From Oxalobacteraceae bacterium (GTDB lineage Bacteria > Pseudomonadota > Gammaproteobacteria > Burkholderiales > Burkholderiaceae_D): a stretch of 7,150 bases of DNA. The position numbers were made by a program, and so were the translations under genes. The notes beneath the pieces were generated by a model, which worked only from the letters and a program-made list of their open reading frames with translations, searched no databases and was not told where the DNA came from. Shown piece by piece: positions 1 through 6,230 of this stretch. The stretch covers positions 1 through 7,150 of the forward strand of contig JAIXQV010000203.1 of assembly GCA_027485535.1 (NCBI GenBank). The letters run 5' to 3'. Numbering within the stretch: position 1 is the stretch's first letter; every line of letters begins with the position of its first letter.

Positions 1-1
1 C

Positions 2-181
2 CAGCAAGAAATCAGCACGCGCTTTGAGGCGCTCACCGCCGGCGTACAGGTGCAGGGCGCGGTGTTGGGTGAGTTGGTGACGGATCTTGGCGCGTTTGCC
101 CTGGTGATGCCGCAACCATGGATCGAAGAGTGGCGCACCAGAAAGCCGTGGATAACACTCGAATCGATATCGCTCGTCTAG
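2..181 (+). CDS. C-terminal end of an unrecognised protein (partial, 5' end outside window)
   Basis: An open frame enters from the left edge and runs 59 codons to a TAG at 179-181. The visible peptide begins QQEISTRFEALTAG, continues through a hydrophobic stretch (GAVLGELVTDLGAFALVMP) and ends with a Trp-rich tail (PQPWIEEWRTRKPWITLES). I do not recognise the family. There is no obvious transmembrane anchor or catalytic motif in this fragment. It has the same orientation as the ABC transporter downstream, but 120 bp and a possible promoter separate them, so it is probably a different transcription unit. A 66-codon minus-strand frame overlaps it (33-233) but its translation is Arg/Ser/Pro-rich and looks like a shadow. 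Being a real gene is likely but unproven. Confidence 0.5.
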   Translation, partial: QQEISTRFEALTAGVQVQGAVLGELVTDLGAFALVMPQPWIEEWRTRKPWITLESISLV

Positions 182-240
182 TTGAAATAGCTTCAATAGC
201 TCGCATTCCGAATTGCCGGCGTGATCCGTACAAATAGGCT

Positions 241-273
241 TCAACAGCGAAAAAACTAAGCTGCCGCTACAAT
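241..273 (+). promoter_or_regulatory. possible promoter for the ABC transporter operon
   Basis: The hexamer TACAAT lies at 268-273, about 29 bp before the GTG start at 302. It matches five of six positions of the sigma-70 -10 consensus and resembles the TACAAT boxes common in betaproteobacteria. No convincing -35 hexamer sits at 16-18 bp spacing; the nearest TTGACA-like string (TCAACA, 241-246) is too far upstream. Transcription from here would leave a leader of only about 20 nt. Confidence 0.3.
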
Positions 274-301
274 CCGGCGTCAAAAAAATAAAATTACGCT
301 A

Positions 302-1051
302 GTGACCCCTCTCTTCCCCGACCCGCTTGTCATCGACAAGCTAAGCAAAAATTTTGGCACACGAAAGGCGGTCGATGACGTCAGCTTTTCCGTTGCGGCG
401 GGCGAGTTTGTCGCGCTGCTGGGGCCGAACGGCGCAGGCAAATCGACCCTGTTTCAGATTTTGTCTGGCTTGTTCGTCGCCGACGGCGGTAGTGCGCATG
501 TGACGGGCCACGATATCAGTCGCGATCCGATCAAGGCACTGGCGGATTTATCGATCGTGTTTCAACAACCCGCGCTCGATCTTGATTTATCGGTGCAGGC
601 TAATTGTCGTTTTCAAACCGATCTGCATGGCATTGCTCGGGCGGAGGCTCAGCAGCGTATTAATCACTGGCTGGAGCGATTCAAATTGAGTGACCGTGCC
701 AATGACGCGTGTCGCAATCTTTCTGGTGGCACGCGCCGCAAAGTCGAGCTGGCCCGTGCGCTGCTATCGCAACCACAGTTGCTGCTGATGGACGAGGCCA
801 CCGTTGGTATCGACCCGGCTTCTCGCGCGGCGATTATTGCGGATGTCAAAGCGCTGTGCCGCGAACGTGCGATGGGGGTGCTGTGGGCAACGCATCTGGT
901 GGACGAAGCTGAAGCAGCTGATCGTATCGTCGTGATGGCCGCTGGTACCGTGCGCTTCAATGGCACTGCCAAGGCGCTGATGAAGCAATCCGGGCATGAC
1001 ACGCTGCTCGATGCCTTCCTGCATCTAACGAAAGCAGAGGCTTCAGCATGA
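302..1051 (+). CDS. ABC transporter ATP-binding protein, PQQ/alcohol-dehydrogenase-associated (PedB-like)
   Basis: This 249-residue protein is a complete ABC ATPase that would energise the permease encoded next. Seen in the sequence: Walker A GPNGAGKST (41-49), Q-loop in VFQQP (87-90), signature LSGGTRRKVEL (140-150), Walker B LLLMDEAT (160-167), D-loop VGIDPAS and the H-switch His198 in WATHLVDEA. The short single domain and the VGIDPASR and ATHLVDEA motifs are typical of DrrA/CcmA-like ATPases that pair with ABC-2 permeases. A named subfamily of this type accompanies PQQ-dependent alcohol dehydrogenases, and the convergent pqq operon supports that placement. The start is GTG at 302; the frame is closed upstream by TAA at 257-259 and no ATG is available. 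No clear Shine-Dalgarno is visible, only an A-rich stretch. Substrate and direction of transport are unknown. Confidence 0.9.
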   Translation: MTPLFPDPLVIDKLSKNFGTRKAVDDVSFSVAAGEFVALLGPNGAGKSTLFQILSGLFVADGGSAHVTGHDISRDPIKALADLSIVFQQPALDLDLSVQANCRFQTDLHGIARAEAQQRINHWLERFKLSDRANDACRNLSGGTRRKVELARALLSQPQLLLMDEATVGIDPASRAAIIADVKALCRERAMGVLWATHLVDEAEAADRIVVMAAGTVRFNGTAKALMKQSGHDTLLDAFLHLTKAEASA

Positions 1052-1851
1052 GACTAATGCATGCTCGTCTTGCGCTAGCTGCGATTGCAGGGCGCGAGGT
1101 CCACAAATTCTTGCGCCAACCCGGCCGACTTGCGTCGTCTTTGGTGCGTCCGCTGCTGTGGATGGTGGTGTTTGCCGCCGGATTTCGTCAGATGCCAGAT
1201 CTTGGTACGGTGATGCCGTTCGATTCGACTCTTGATTACCGACTGTATATGGTGCCGGGTCTGGCGTTGATGGTGTGTCTGTTCAACGGCATGCAATCCT
1301 CCTTGGCGATGGTGTACGACCGAGAGATGGGTGTAATGCGGTTACTGCTTACCGCGCCTTTACCGCGCGCCTATCTGCTGGCCTGCAAGCTGATGGGCGG
1401 CGCTTTTCTGTCGGTCATTCAAGCGCTGGCTTTCATGATTCTGGTCGTCGTGTGGCAAATCGGATTGTCGCCGTGGCAGGTGCTGGCTTCGCTGCCCGCG
1501 CTGATCGCAGGAGCACTGATGCTGTCAGCCTTCGGCTTGATGCTGTCGGTCTATATCCGGCAGCTGGAGAATTTTGCCGGCACCATGAACTTCGTGATTT
1601 TCCCGATGTTTTTCTTGTCATCAGCGCTGTACCCGATCGGCCGCATGCGCGACGCCGGTGCCAACTGGATTTATCAGATCTCTGCGCTCAACCCATTTAC
1701 CCATGCGGTTGAGTCAGTGCGCTACGCGCTGTATGGTGAAGTGTCCGGCTCGTTGCTAGTCGTGCTGGCCGCAACGCTGGTGTTCTACTGGATCGCTGCA
1801 GCAGGCTATGACCCGCAACGCGGCTTGATCAAATCGGCGCGCGGTGGCTAA
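1048..1851 (+). CDS. ABC-2 type permease, PedC-like (PQQ-dependent alcohol oxidation system)
   Basis: The 267-residue integral membrane partner of the upstream ATPase. Six hydrophobic segments are visible at about 30-46, 65-88, 113-137, 145-170, 177-196 and 233-252. The ABC-2 hallmarks are present: the cytoplasmic YDREMGVMRLLLTAPLPR stretch (90-107) and the FFLSSALYPI plus LNPFTHAVESVRY segment (188-226). Its ATG overlaps the ATPase stop as ATGA, and AGAGG at 1036-1040 lies 7 nt before it, so the two genes are translationally coupled. PedC-type permeases are found in phenylethanol/alcohol oxidation clusters beside PQQ genes. The ABC-2 fold is usually an exporter, while the Ped systems have been proposed to act with a periplasmic binding protein; none is encoded in this window. 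Family assignment is strong, the precise role is inferred. Confidence 0.88.
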   Translation: MRLMHARLALAAIAGREVHKFLRQPGRLASSLVRPLLWMVVFAAGFRQMPDLGTVMPFDSTLDYRLYMVPGLALMVCLFNGMQSSLAMVYDREMGVMRLLLTAPLPRAYLLACKLMGGAFLSVIQALAFMILVVVWQIGLSPWQVLASLPALIAGALMLSAFGLMLSVYIRQLENFAGTMNFVIFPMFFLSSALYPIGRMRDAGANWIYQISALNPFTHAVESVRYALYGEVSGSLLVVLAATLVFYWIAAAGYDPQRGLIKSARGG

Positions 1852-1885
1852 GCCTTTTAGCCGCACGACGATCTGATCGCCTGGA

Positions 1886-3025
1886 TTACGAGGTTTGTTT
1901 CTCAGCTTCCGATGCGATACGCAGGGAGTTCATGTCATTACGGAACACCAGCGGTTTTTCCTCAACGGGTCGGTTTGTCGTTTTCAGCACAATCTGCTTG
2001 ACCACATCATGCGACGGTGACTTTCCGCACACTGGGTCAGCATTCTGCGCATCGCCTGTCAGCGCATACGCCTGACAACGGCAACCACCGAAATCTTTTT
2101 CTTTTTCCGGACACGTGCGGCACGGCTCTTTCATCCAGTCGTAGCCACGGAAGCGATTAAACGCATCGCTCTTGTACCAGATGTCTTCCATCGTATGCTC
2201 GGTCACATTCGGAAATGTGAGACCGGGCAGCGACTGCGCTGCATGGCACGGTAAAGCGCTACCGTCAGCTGCGACAGCGAGAAACACCGAGCCCCAGCCA
2301 TTCATGCAGGCCTTGGGCTTATCTTCGAAGAGGTCCGGCACCACGAATAAGAGCTTTAGCTTGTTACCGAGCTTGGCGCGGTACTCCTGAACCGTTGCCT
2401 CGGCACGCACCAGTTGCTCGCGTGTAGGCATCAATTGATCACGATTGACGCTGGCCCAAGCGTAGTACTGGGTATTGGCCAGCTCCAGATACTCCACCCC
2501 CATCTCAACCGCCATTTCAATAATGCGGCCGATATGGTCTAGGTTGTAGCGGTGCAGCACCACATTCAGTACCATCGGGTAGTCGTATTTCTTGATCAGT
2601 GCCGCAACGCGTGACTTCAGATCGAAGGTCTTGGTACTCGACAGGAAGTCATTCATCTCCTTGGTCGAATCCTGGAACGACAGCTGGATATGATCCAGTC
2701 CCAGCTCCTTCATCTTCGAGATGCGCGCCTCGGTCAAACCAACGCCCGAGGTGATCAGGTTGGTGTAATAACCCAACTGATGCGCCTCGTCGATTAACTC
2801 TTCAAGATCGTCGCGCACCAGCGGCTCACCGCCGGAGAAGCCGAGCTGTGCCGCGCCGAGTTTACGCGCTTGGCGCAGCACCTCTTTCCATTGCTCGGTG
2901 CTGAGTTCTTTTTTGTTGGCTGCGTAGTTCAGCGGGTTGTAGCAAAACACGCAATGCAACGGGCAGCGATAAGTCACTTCCGCTAATAGCCAAAGTGGCG
3001 GCGGTATTTTTTTTGCGTCAGACAA
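1886..3025 (-). CDS. pqqE: PqqE, radical SAM PqqA peptide cyclase
   Basis: PqqE makes the carbon-carbon bond between a Glu and a Tyr side chain of PqqA, the first committed step of PQQ synthesis, with PqqD as peptide chaperone. Using the TTG start at 3025 it has 379 residues, normal for the family. The radical-SAM cluster motif is CPLHCVFC (Cys21, Cys25, Cys28), followed by SGGEP (64-68). The C-terminal SPASM region has Cys240 and Cys260 (PCHAA), Cys302 and Cys305, Asp311 in KDFGGCRCQA with Cys315 and Cys317, and Cys333, so all ligands for the two auxiliary Fe-S clusters appear present, including the unusual Asp. A longer frame reaches a TTG at 3046, but TTG 3025 has GAGG at 3031-3034 and overlaps the pqqD stop by 8 nt (TTGTCTGA), so it is preferred. 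It is the last gene of the operon and converges on the permease gene 34 bp away. Confidence 0.95.
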   Translation of the reverse strand: MSDAKKIPPPLWLLAEVTYRCPLHCVFCYNPLNYAANKKELSTEQWKEVLRQARKLGAAQLGFSGGEPLVRDDLEELIDEAHQLGYYTNLITSGVGLTEARISKMKELGLDHIQLSFQDSTKEMNDFLSSTKTFDLKSRVAALIKKYDYPMVLNVVLHRYNLDHIGRIIEMAVEMGVEYLELANTQYYAWASVNRDQLMPTREQLVRAEATVQEYRAKLGNKLKLLFVVPDLFEDKPKACMNGWGSVFLAVAADGSALPCHAAQSLPGLTFPNVTEHTMEDIWYKSDAFNRFRGYDWMKEPCRTCPEKEKDFGGCRCQAYALTGDAQNADPVCGKSPSHDVVKQIVLKTTNRPVEEKPLVFRNDMNSLRIASEAEKQTS

Positions 3026-3293
3026 TCCAGCCTCGCTCGGTTGCAATTTCTAAAAATCCGGTCACGTCTTTTTCCAGCCCTTGCACATTAAAAGTTTGCT
3101 CAAGGTCCGCAACAATCGCGTGGACATCGCGCTCGCCATCGCAGCGCTTCAAAATCTCCGAAGCGCTCTGGTTCAATTGCACCATACCCTCAGGGTACAG
3201 CAGTACCCAGTTTTGCTGCGCTTCTTCATATTGCATACGGAATAGTCTGGCCAACTTCGGCTTGCTCGACAGATCAATCATCGGCGCACTCAT
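3018..3293 (-). CDS. pqqD: PqqD, PqqA-binding peptide chaperone
   Basis: A 91-residue protein that binds the PqqA precursor peptide and delivers it to PqqE. The family core is visible: RLFRMQYEEAQQNWVLLYPEG, then LNQSASEILKRCDGERDVHAIVADLE, ending in a short helix with ERGWIV. The start at ATG 3293 overlaps the pqqC stop as ATGA and has GAGAAGG at 3301-3307, 7 nt upstream. The frame can be extended 12 codons to 3329, but those would lie inside pqqC and the shorter form has the usual PqqD length. It is a free-standing gene here; in some bacteria PqqD is fused to PqqC or PqqE. Confidence 0.94.
   Translation of the reverse strand: MSAPMIDLSSKPKLARLFRMQYEEAQQNWVLLYPEGMVQLNQSASEILKRCDGERDVHAIVADLEQTFNVQGLEKDVTGFLEIATERGWIV
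3031..3034 (-). promoter_or_regulatory. ribosome-binding site deciding the pqqE start
   Basis: GAGG on the minus strand, 5 nt before the TTG at 3025, inside the end of pqqD. It supports the 379-residue PqqE over the form starting at TTG 3046, which has no comparable site. Confidence 0.6.
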
Positions 3294-4000
3294 GGATAAG
3301 CCTTCTCGATGGCATCTGAGATCTGCCACAGCACGTCGAGCTTGAATTGCAATATTTCGAGCGCGCGCTCTTGCTGCTCACGCGTCGTGAAGTACTCCAA
3401 CGTGACTTGCAGACCGTGCTCGACATCGCGCAGCGCGAGCGGCACCCGCGTACGGAAGTAGGCAAGTCCTTCGTCCTTCACCCAAGGATAGTGGGTAGGC
3501 CAATTCGCGAGTCGGTCTTTATGAATTTTTGGCGCAAACATCTCGGTTAATGAAGAGCAAACTGCCTCTTGCCATGGACGCTGACGTGCAAAGTTCACGT
3601 AGGCGTCGACGGCGAATTTCACACCGGGCACAACTTTCTTTAATGACCAAAGCTCGTCACGCGGGATTCCAACGGCATCACCCAGTCGCGACCACGCTTC
3701 AATGCCACCTTCCTTCTCGCCATAACCATCATGATCAAGAATGCGGTCAACCCATTTACGGCGAACCTCGCGATCGGGGCAGTTCGACATGATCGCTGCA
3801 TCCTTCATCGGGATCATCGTCTGATAGTAAAAACGATTAATGACCCAACCACGGATTTGATCTGGCGTCAGATTGCCCTCATTCATCCGAATGTTGAACG
3901 GATGATTGATATGGTAGTTGTCGCCTTTTGCGCGAAGCTTTGCTTCGAATTCTTCGCGGCTCCAAGGCATTTGTTCTTCAAGCTTCGTTGGTGCGTTCAT
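3290..4000 (-). CDS. pqqC: PqqC, pyrroloquinoline-quinone synthase
   Basis: PqqC catalyses the last step of PQQ synthesis, ring closure and an eight-electron oxidation without metal or added cofactor. The 236-residue protein follows the Klebsiella enzyme closely with a constant offset of six residues. Predicted active-site residues are His30, Arg56, Tyr59, Gln60, His90 (DHDG), His160, Tyr181, Arg185 and Lys220 (LQFKLD), all intact. The C-terminus stops at EKAYP, roughly 15-20 residues shorter than my recollection of the Klebsiella protein; the missing tail is not catalytic. ATG 4000 is chosen because GAGGA at 4006-4010 lies 5 nt before it; a GTG at 4012 forming GTGA with the pqqB stop would add four residues and has no good ribosome-binding site. 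It overlaps pqqD by ATGA. Confidence 0.95.
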   Translation of the reverse strand: MNAPTKLEEQMPWSREEFEAKLRAKGDNYHINHPFNIRMNEGNLTPDQIRGWVINRFYYQTMIPMKDAAIMSNCPDREVRRKWVDRILDHDGYGEKEGGIEAWSRLGDAVGIPRDELWSLKKVVPGVKFAVDAYVNFARQRPWQEAVCSSLTEMFAPKIHKDRLANWPTHYPWVKDEGLAYFRTRVPLALRDVEHGLQVTLEYFTTREQQERALEILQFKLDVLWQISDAIEKAYP

Positions 4001-4005
4001 TGCAT

Positions 4006-4010
4006 TCCTC
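4006..4010 (-). promoter_or_regulatory. ribosome-binding site deciding the pqqC start
   Basis: GAGGA on the minus strand, 5 nt before ATG 4000 and overlapping the pqqB TGA stop (4009-4011). Its position explains how pqqC can be translated by ribosomes finishing pqqB and favours ATG 4000 over GTG 4012. Confidence 0.6.
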
Positions 4011-4941
4011 ACAGTTCAATTTCCATACCGTCGAAGGCGACTTCAATGCCATGTTGCGCCAGGGTGGCGCGCTCCGCCGAGTCTTCGTTCAGGATGGGAT
4101 TGGTATTGTTGATGTGAATAAGCACCTTGCGACGCGCACCGATGCCATCCAGCACCTCGATCATGCCGCCCGGACCGGACACTTGCAGGTGCCCCATATC
4201 GGCAGCAGTTTTCTGCGTCAAACCCAAGGTGATCATCTCGTCGCCGGTCCATACCGTGCCATCCACCAGCACACAGTCAGCCTGTTGCATCGCCTGTAGC
4301 ACATGTGGCTCAATCTCACCAAGACCCGGGGCATAGAACACTTTCTTGCCGGTCGCTTTACTTTCAATCATCAGGCCATTGTTATCGCCCGGACCAGGAT
4401 TGTCTCGGTGCGGTGAGTACGGCGGCGCTTTGCTTTTTAACGGCATAGGATGGAAGCGAATGCCGTCAATGCCCGGCACTTCGATCGGCGCGAAATGAGT
4501 TTCGTCTGCTGACAAGCCTTCGATCGCATGACGCTCGACGCCGCAGTAGTGCGACAGCACCTTGGCGAGCGGCAGGCCATGATTAAGATCGTCCCATACC
4601 GATTCAGTGCAATACAGGTTCATTTTTTTGCGACCTTCGCGCAGCATCAACAAGCCGGTGATGTGGTCAATCTGAGCGTCCATCACCATCACAGCGGCGA
4701 TGCCGGAATCACGAATCGCACGCGCTGGCTGCAGCGCAGGATTGGATCGAATCTGCTGCAAGATATCCGGCGACGCGTTAATCAGCACCCAATCCGTGCC
4801 ATTCGATGACACCGCGATCGAGGATTGCGTTCGCGCTTTTGCATTGATGCTACCTTTTCGCAGGCCTGCACAATTCGGGCAGTTGCAATTCCATTGCGGG
4901 AAACCGCCGCCCGCTGCAGAGCCAAGTACCAGGATTTTCAT
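4009..4941 (-). CDS. pqqB: PqqB, metallo-beta-lactamase-fold PQQ biosynthesis protein
   Basis: A 310-residue member of the metallo-beta-lactamase superfamily, reported to act as an iron-dependent hydroxylase on the Glu-Tyr derived intermediate before PqqC. The sequence opens MKILVLGSAAGGGFPQWNC and has the structural zinc motif Cys19-x-Cys21-xx-Cys24. The PqqB version of the metal motif, DAQIDHITG (Asp88, Asp92, His93), replaces the usual HxHxDH. Further candidate ligands are Asp227 (VLVDGT), His251 (MGHLQVSG) and His276 (LIHINNTNPI). The frame is open 54 codons further upstream to 5103, but that extension lacks family similarity and ATG 4941 gives the normal length. No strong Shine-Dalgarno is seen before 4941. 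It is the first gene of the operon visible here; the usual pqqA is not found upstream. Confidence 0.95.
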   Translation of the reverse strand: MKILVLGSAAGGGFPQWNCNCPNCAGLRKGSINAKARTQSSIAVSSNGTDWVLINASPDILQQIRSNPALQPARAIRDSGIAAVMVMDAQIDHITGLLMLREGRKKMNLYCTESVWDDLNHGLPLAKVLSHYCGVERHAIEGLSADETHFAPIEVPGIDGIRFHPMPLKSKAPPYSPHRDNPGPGDNNGLMIESKATGKKVFYAPGLGEIEPHVLQAMQQADCVLVDGTVWTGDEMITLGLTQKTAADMGHLQVSGPGGMIEVLDGIGARRKVLIHINNTNPILNEDSAERATLAQHGIEVAFDGMEIEL

Positions 4942-5217
4942 GATTTTCAGGATATTGTTTTCATTGGTGCACCTAGGTCTTGTTGCGCATTTCTGTTGAC
5001 TAGGCACACTGCTGGGGCGTCGCTCTCGATGAATTAAGACGGCACGAGCGCAAGTCAAAATCGTAATCGGTGCATAATCGACTGTGCTTGTGTGCCACGC
5101 CAAGCTTGAGTTTTCCCTTGCATTGTCAGCGTTTTCGCCGATCTTGATGCAAGCGCCGAGCGTTTATCTTTGACCGCGCAACCGTACCATTTTATCGCCG
5201 ACCCCGTAAAAAAGAGC
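4942..5217. promoter_or_regulatory. divergent intergenic region between pqqB and the peptidase gene
   Basis: About 276 bp that must hold the control signals for both the pqq operon (leftward) and the hydrolase (rightward). On the minus strand TTGACT (5053-5058) is a good -35 hexamer, followed after 16 bp by a weak -10, TAATTC (5031-5036). An imperfect inverted repeat, GTGC..CTAG (4967-4976) with CTAGGCAC (5000-5007), lies between that candidate and pqqB. On the plus strand TTGATG (5144-5149) and TATCTT (5165-5170) have a short 15-bp spacing; if this were the promoter, transcription would start after the TTG at 5170 and support the ATG at 5218. No pqqA-like peptide, tRNA or repeat array was found. 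Promoter assignments are tentative. Confidence 0.4.
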
Positions 5218-6165
5218 ATGCCACCTACCGCCTTCGACCAGCAAATGCTCGACACCGGTGACGGACACCGCCTGTACCTTGCCCAATATGGCAAGGCCAC
5301 CGCGCCGGCCGCCGTCGTGCTGCATGGCGGCCCAGGCAGTGGGACTTCACCGTCCGTGCTGGAGTGGTTCGACCTGAGCCGACAGCGTGTTGTTCTGTTT
5401 GATCAACGTGGCGCAGGTCAGTCGCAACCGCAGGGTGGACTCGTCAATAACGATAGTCAGCGGCTGGTCGCCGATATTGAATTGATTCGTACCCGGCTGG
5501 GTATTGAGCAGTGGATGGTGGTGGGTGGGTCGTGGGGCGCGACGCTGGCGCTGCTGTATGCCGCTGCGCATGCAGATCGCATCCGCGGGTTGGTATTGCG
5601 TGGCAGCTTTTTGGCGAGCGAGCGCGAGCTGCGTTGGTTTTTTCAATCGCTGCGTGCCATGGTGCCCGCGGCCTGGGCGCAGATGACTCATGGCTGGAGC
5701 GAGGCGCAGCAAACGGAAGTACTGCAAACGCTATCGCACGCGCTGCTCGGGAACGACGCTGCGGTAGCCAATGATGCCGCACGACGTTGGTCTGACTATG
5801 AGACGGCGCTCATGCGAGCGATGGATGGAAAACTGGATTCACCGGCGACATCCACAACACCAGATGCGCCAGTGTCAGCGCGCACCCTGAGTAAGTACCG
5901 TTTGCAGGCGCACTATTTATCGCAGCATTGTTTTTGCACCGAAGCCGATTTGCTAAAGGCGGCCGCGGCAATACGCGACAAGCCAATGGTGATTATTCAC
6001 GGCACACACGACCTGATCTGTCCGCCGGAAAACGCCATGAAGTTGAAGTCAGCAAACCCGCAGGCGCGTCTGGTGTGGGTCGAGCGGGGCACCCATACCC
6101 CGGCGGATCCATCGATCGCTGCAGCATTGCAGCATGCCATTGCCGAGCTACGGCAGGCGGGCTAG
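5218..6165 (+). CDS. prolyl iminopeptidase-like alpha/beta hydrolase (peptidase family S33)
   Basis: With ATG 5218 the protein has 315 residues, the normal length of proline iminopeptidases, which release N-terminal proline from peptides in the cytoplasm. Seen in the sequence: GDGHRLYLAQYG near the N-terminus (as in Xanthomonas Pip), HGGPGSG (oxyanion region, 36-42), FDQRGAGQS (62-70), nucleophile Ser105 in GGSWGA, the acid Asp265 in IHGTHDLICP, and His293 in ERGTHTPADP. The catalytic triad is complete. No signal peptide or membrane segment is seen. The frame also opens at a TTG at 5170, adding 16 residues; neither start has a convincing ribosome-binding site, and family length and alignment favour 5218. 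It is transcribed away from pqqB. Its real substrate could differ from proline peptides, since S33 hydrolases are diverse. Confidence 0.82.
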   Translation: MPPTAFDQQMLDTGDGHRLYLAQYGKATAPAAVVLHGGPGSGTSPSVLEWFDLSRQRVVLFDQRGAGQSQPQGGLVNNDSQRLVADIELIRTRLGIEQWMVVGGSWGATLALLYAAAHADRIRGLVLRGSFLASERELRWFFQSLRAMVPAAWAQMTHGWSEAQQTEVLQTLSHALLGNDAAVANDAARRWSDYETALMRAMDGKLDSPATSTTPDAPVSARTLSKYRLQAHYLSQHCFCTEADLLKAAAAIRDKPMVIIHGTHDLICPPENAMKLKSANPQARLVWVERGTHTPADPSIAAALQHAIAELRQAG

Positions 6166-6181
6166 AAGGGTTGGCAGTCCC

Positions 6182-6209
6182 CTGACCGCACATTGTTCCG
6201 TGCGGTCAG
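6182..6209. terminator. hairpin between convergent genes, probable bidirectional terminator
   Basis: A perfect 10-bp inverted repeat, CTGACCGCAC (6182-6191) and GTGCGGTCAG (6200-6209), with an 8-nt loop. It begins 17 bp after the peptidase stop and ends 21 bp before the end of the convergent barrel gene, exactly where a shared terminator is expected. Neither side carries a T-run, so it is not a canonical intrinsic terminator; it may act as an mRNA 3'-end stabilising structure instead. Confidence 0.6.
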
Positions 6210-6230
6210 CGAAACGCCTGTCACAGTAGT

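Noticed and set aside
33..233. 66-codon minus-strand ORF overlapping the left-edge gene.
   Set aside because: Arg/Ser/Pro-rich composition, overlap with a better plus-strand frame, and no recognisable motif suggest a shadow.
1852..1885. Possible terminator between the convergent permease and pqqE.
   Set aside because: Only a 3-bp GGC/GCC match is visible and no T-run follows; the 34-bp gap gives no supportable hairpin.
4942..5103. N-terminal extension of PqqB by 54 codons.
   Set aside because: The extension has no similarity to the family; the canonical start MKILVLGSAAGGG at 4941 gives the normal length.
5055..5123. A 22-codon minus-strand ORF in the pqqB upstream region, the right size and place for pqqA.
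   Set aside because: Its translation (beginning MQGKTQAWRG, ending MHRLRF) has no Glu and no Tyr, so it cannot provide the cross-linked pair, and there is no good ribosome-binding site.
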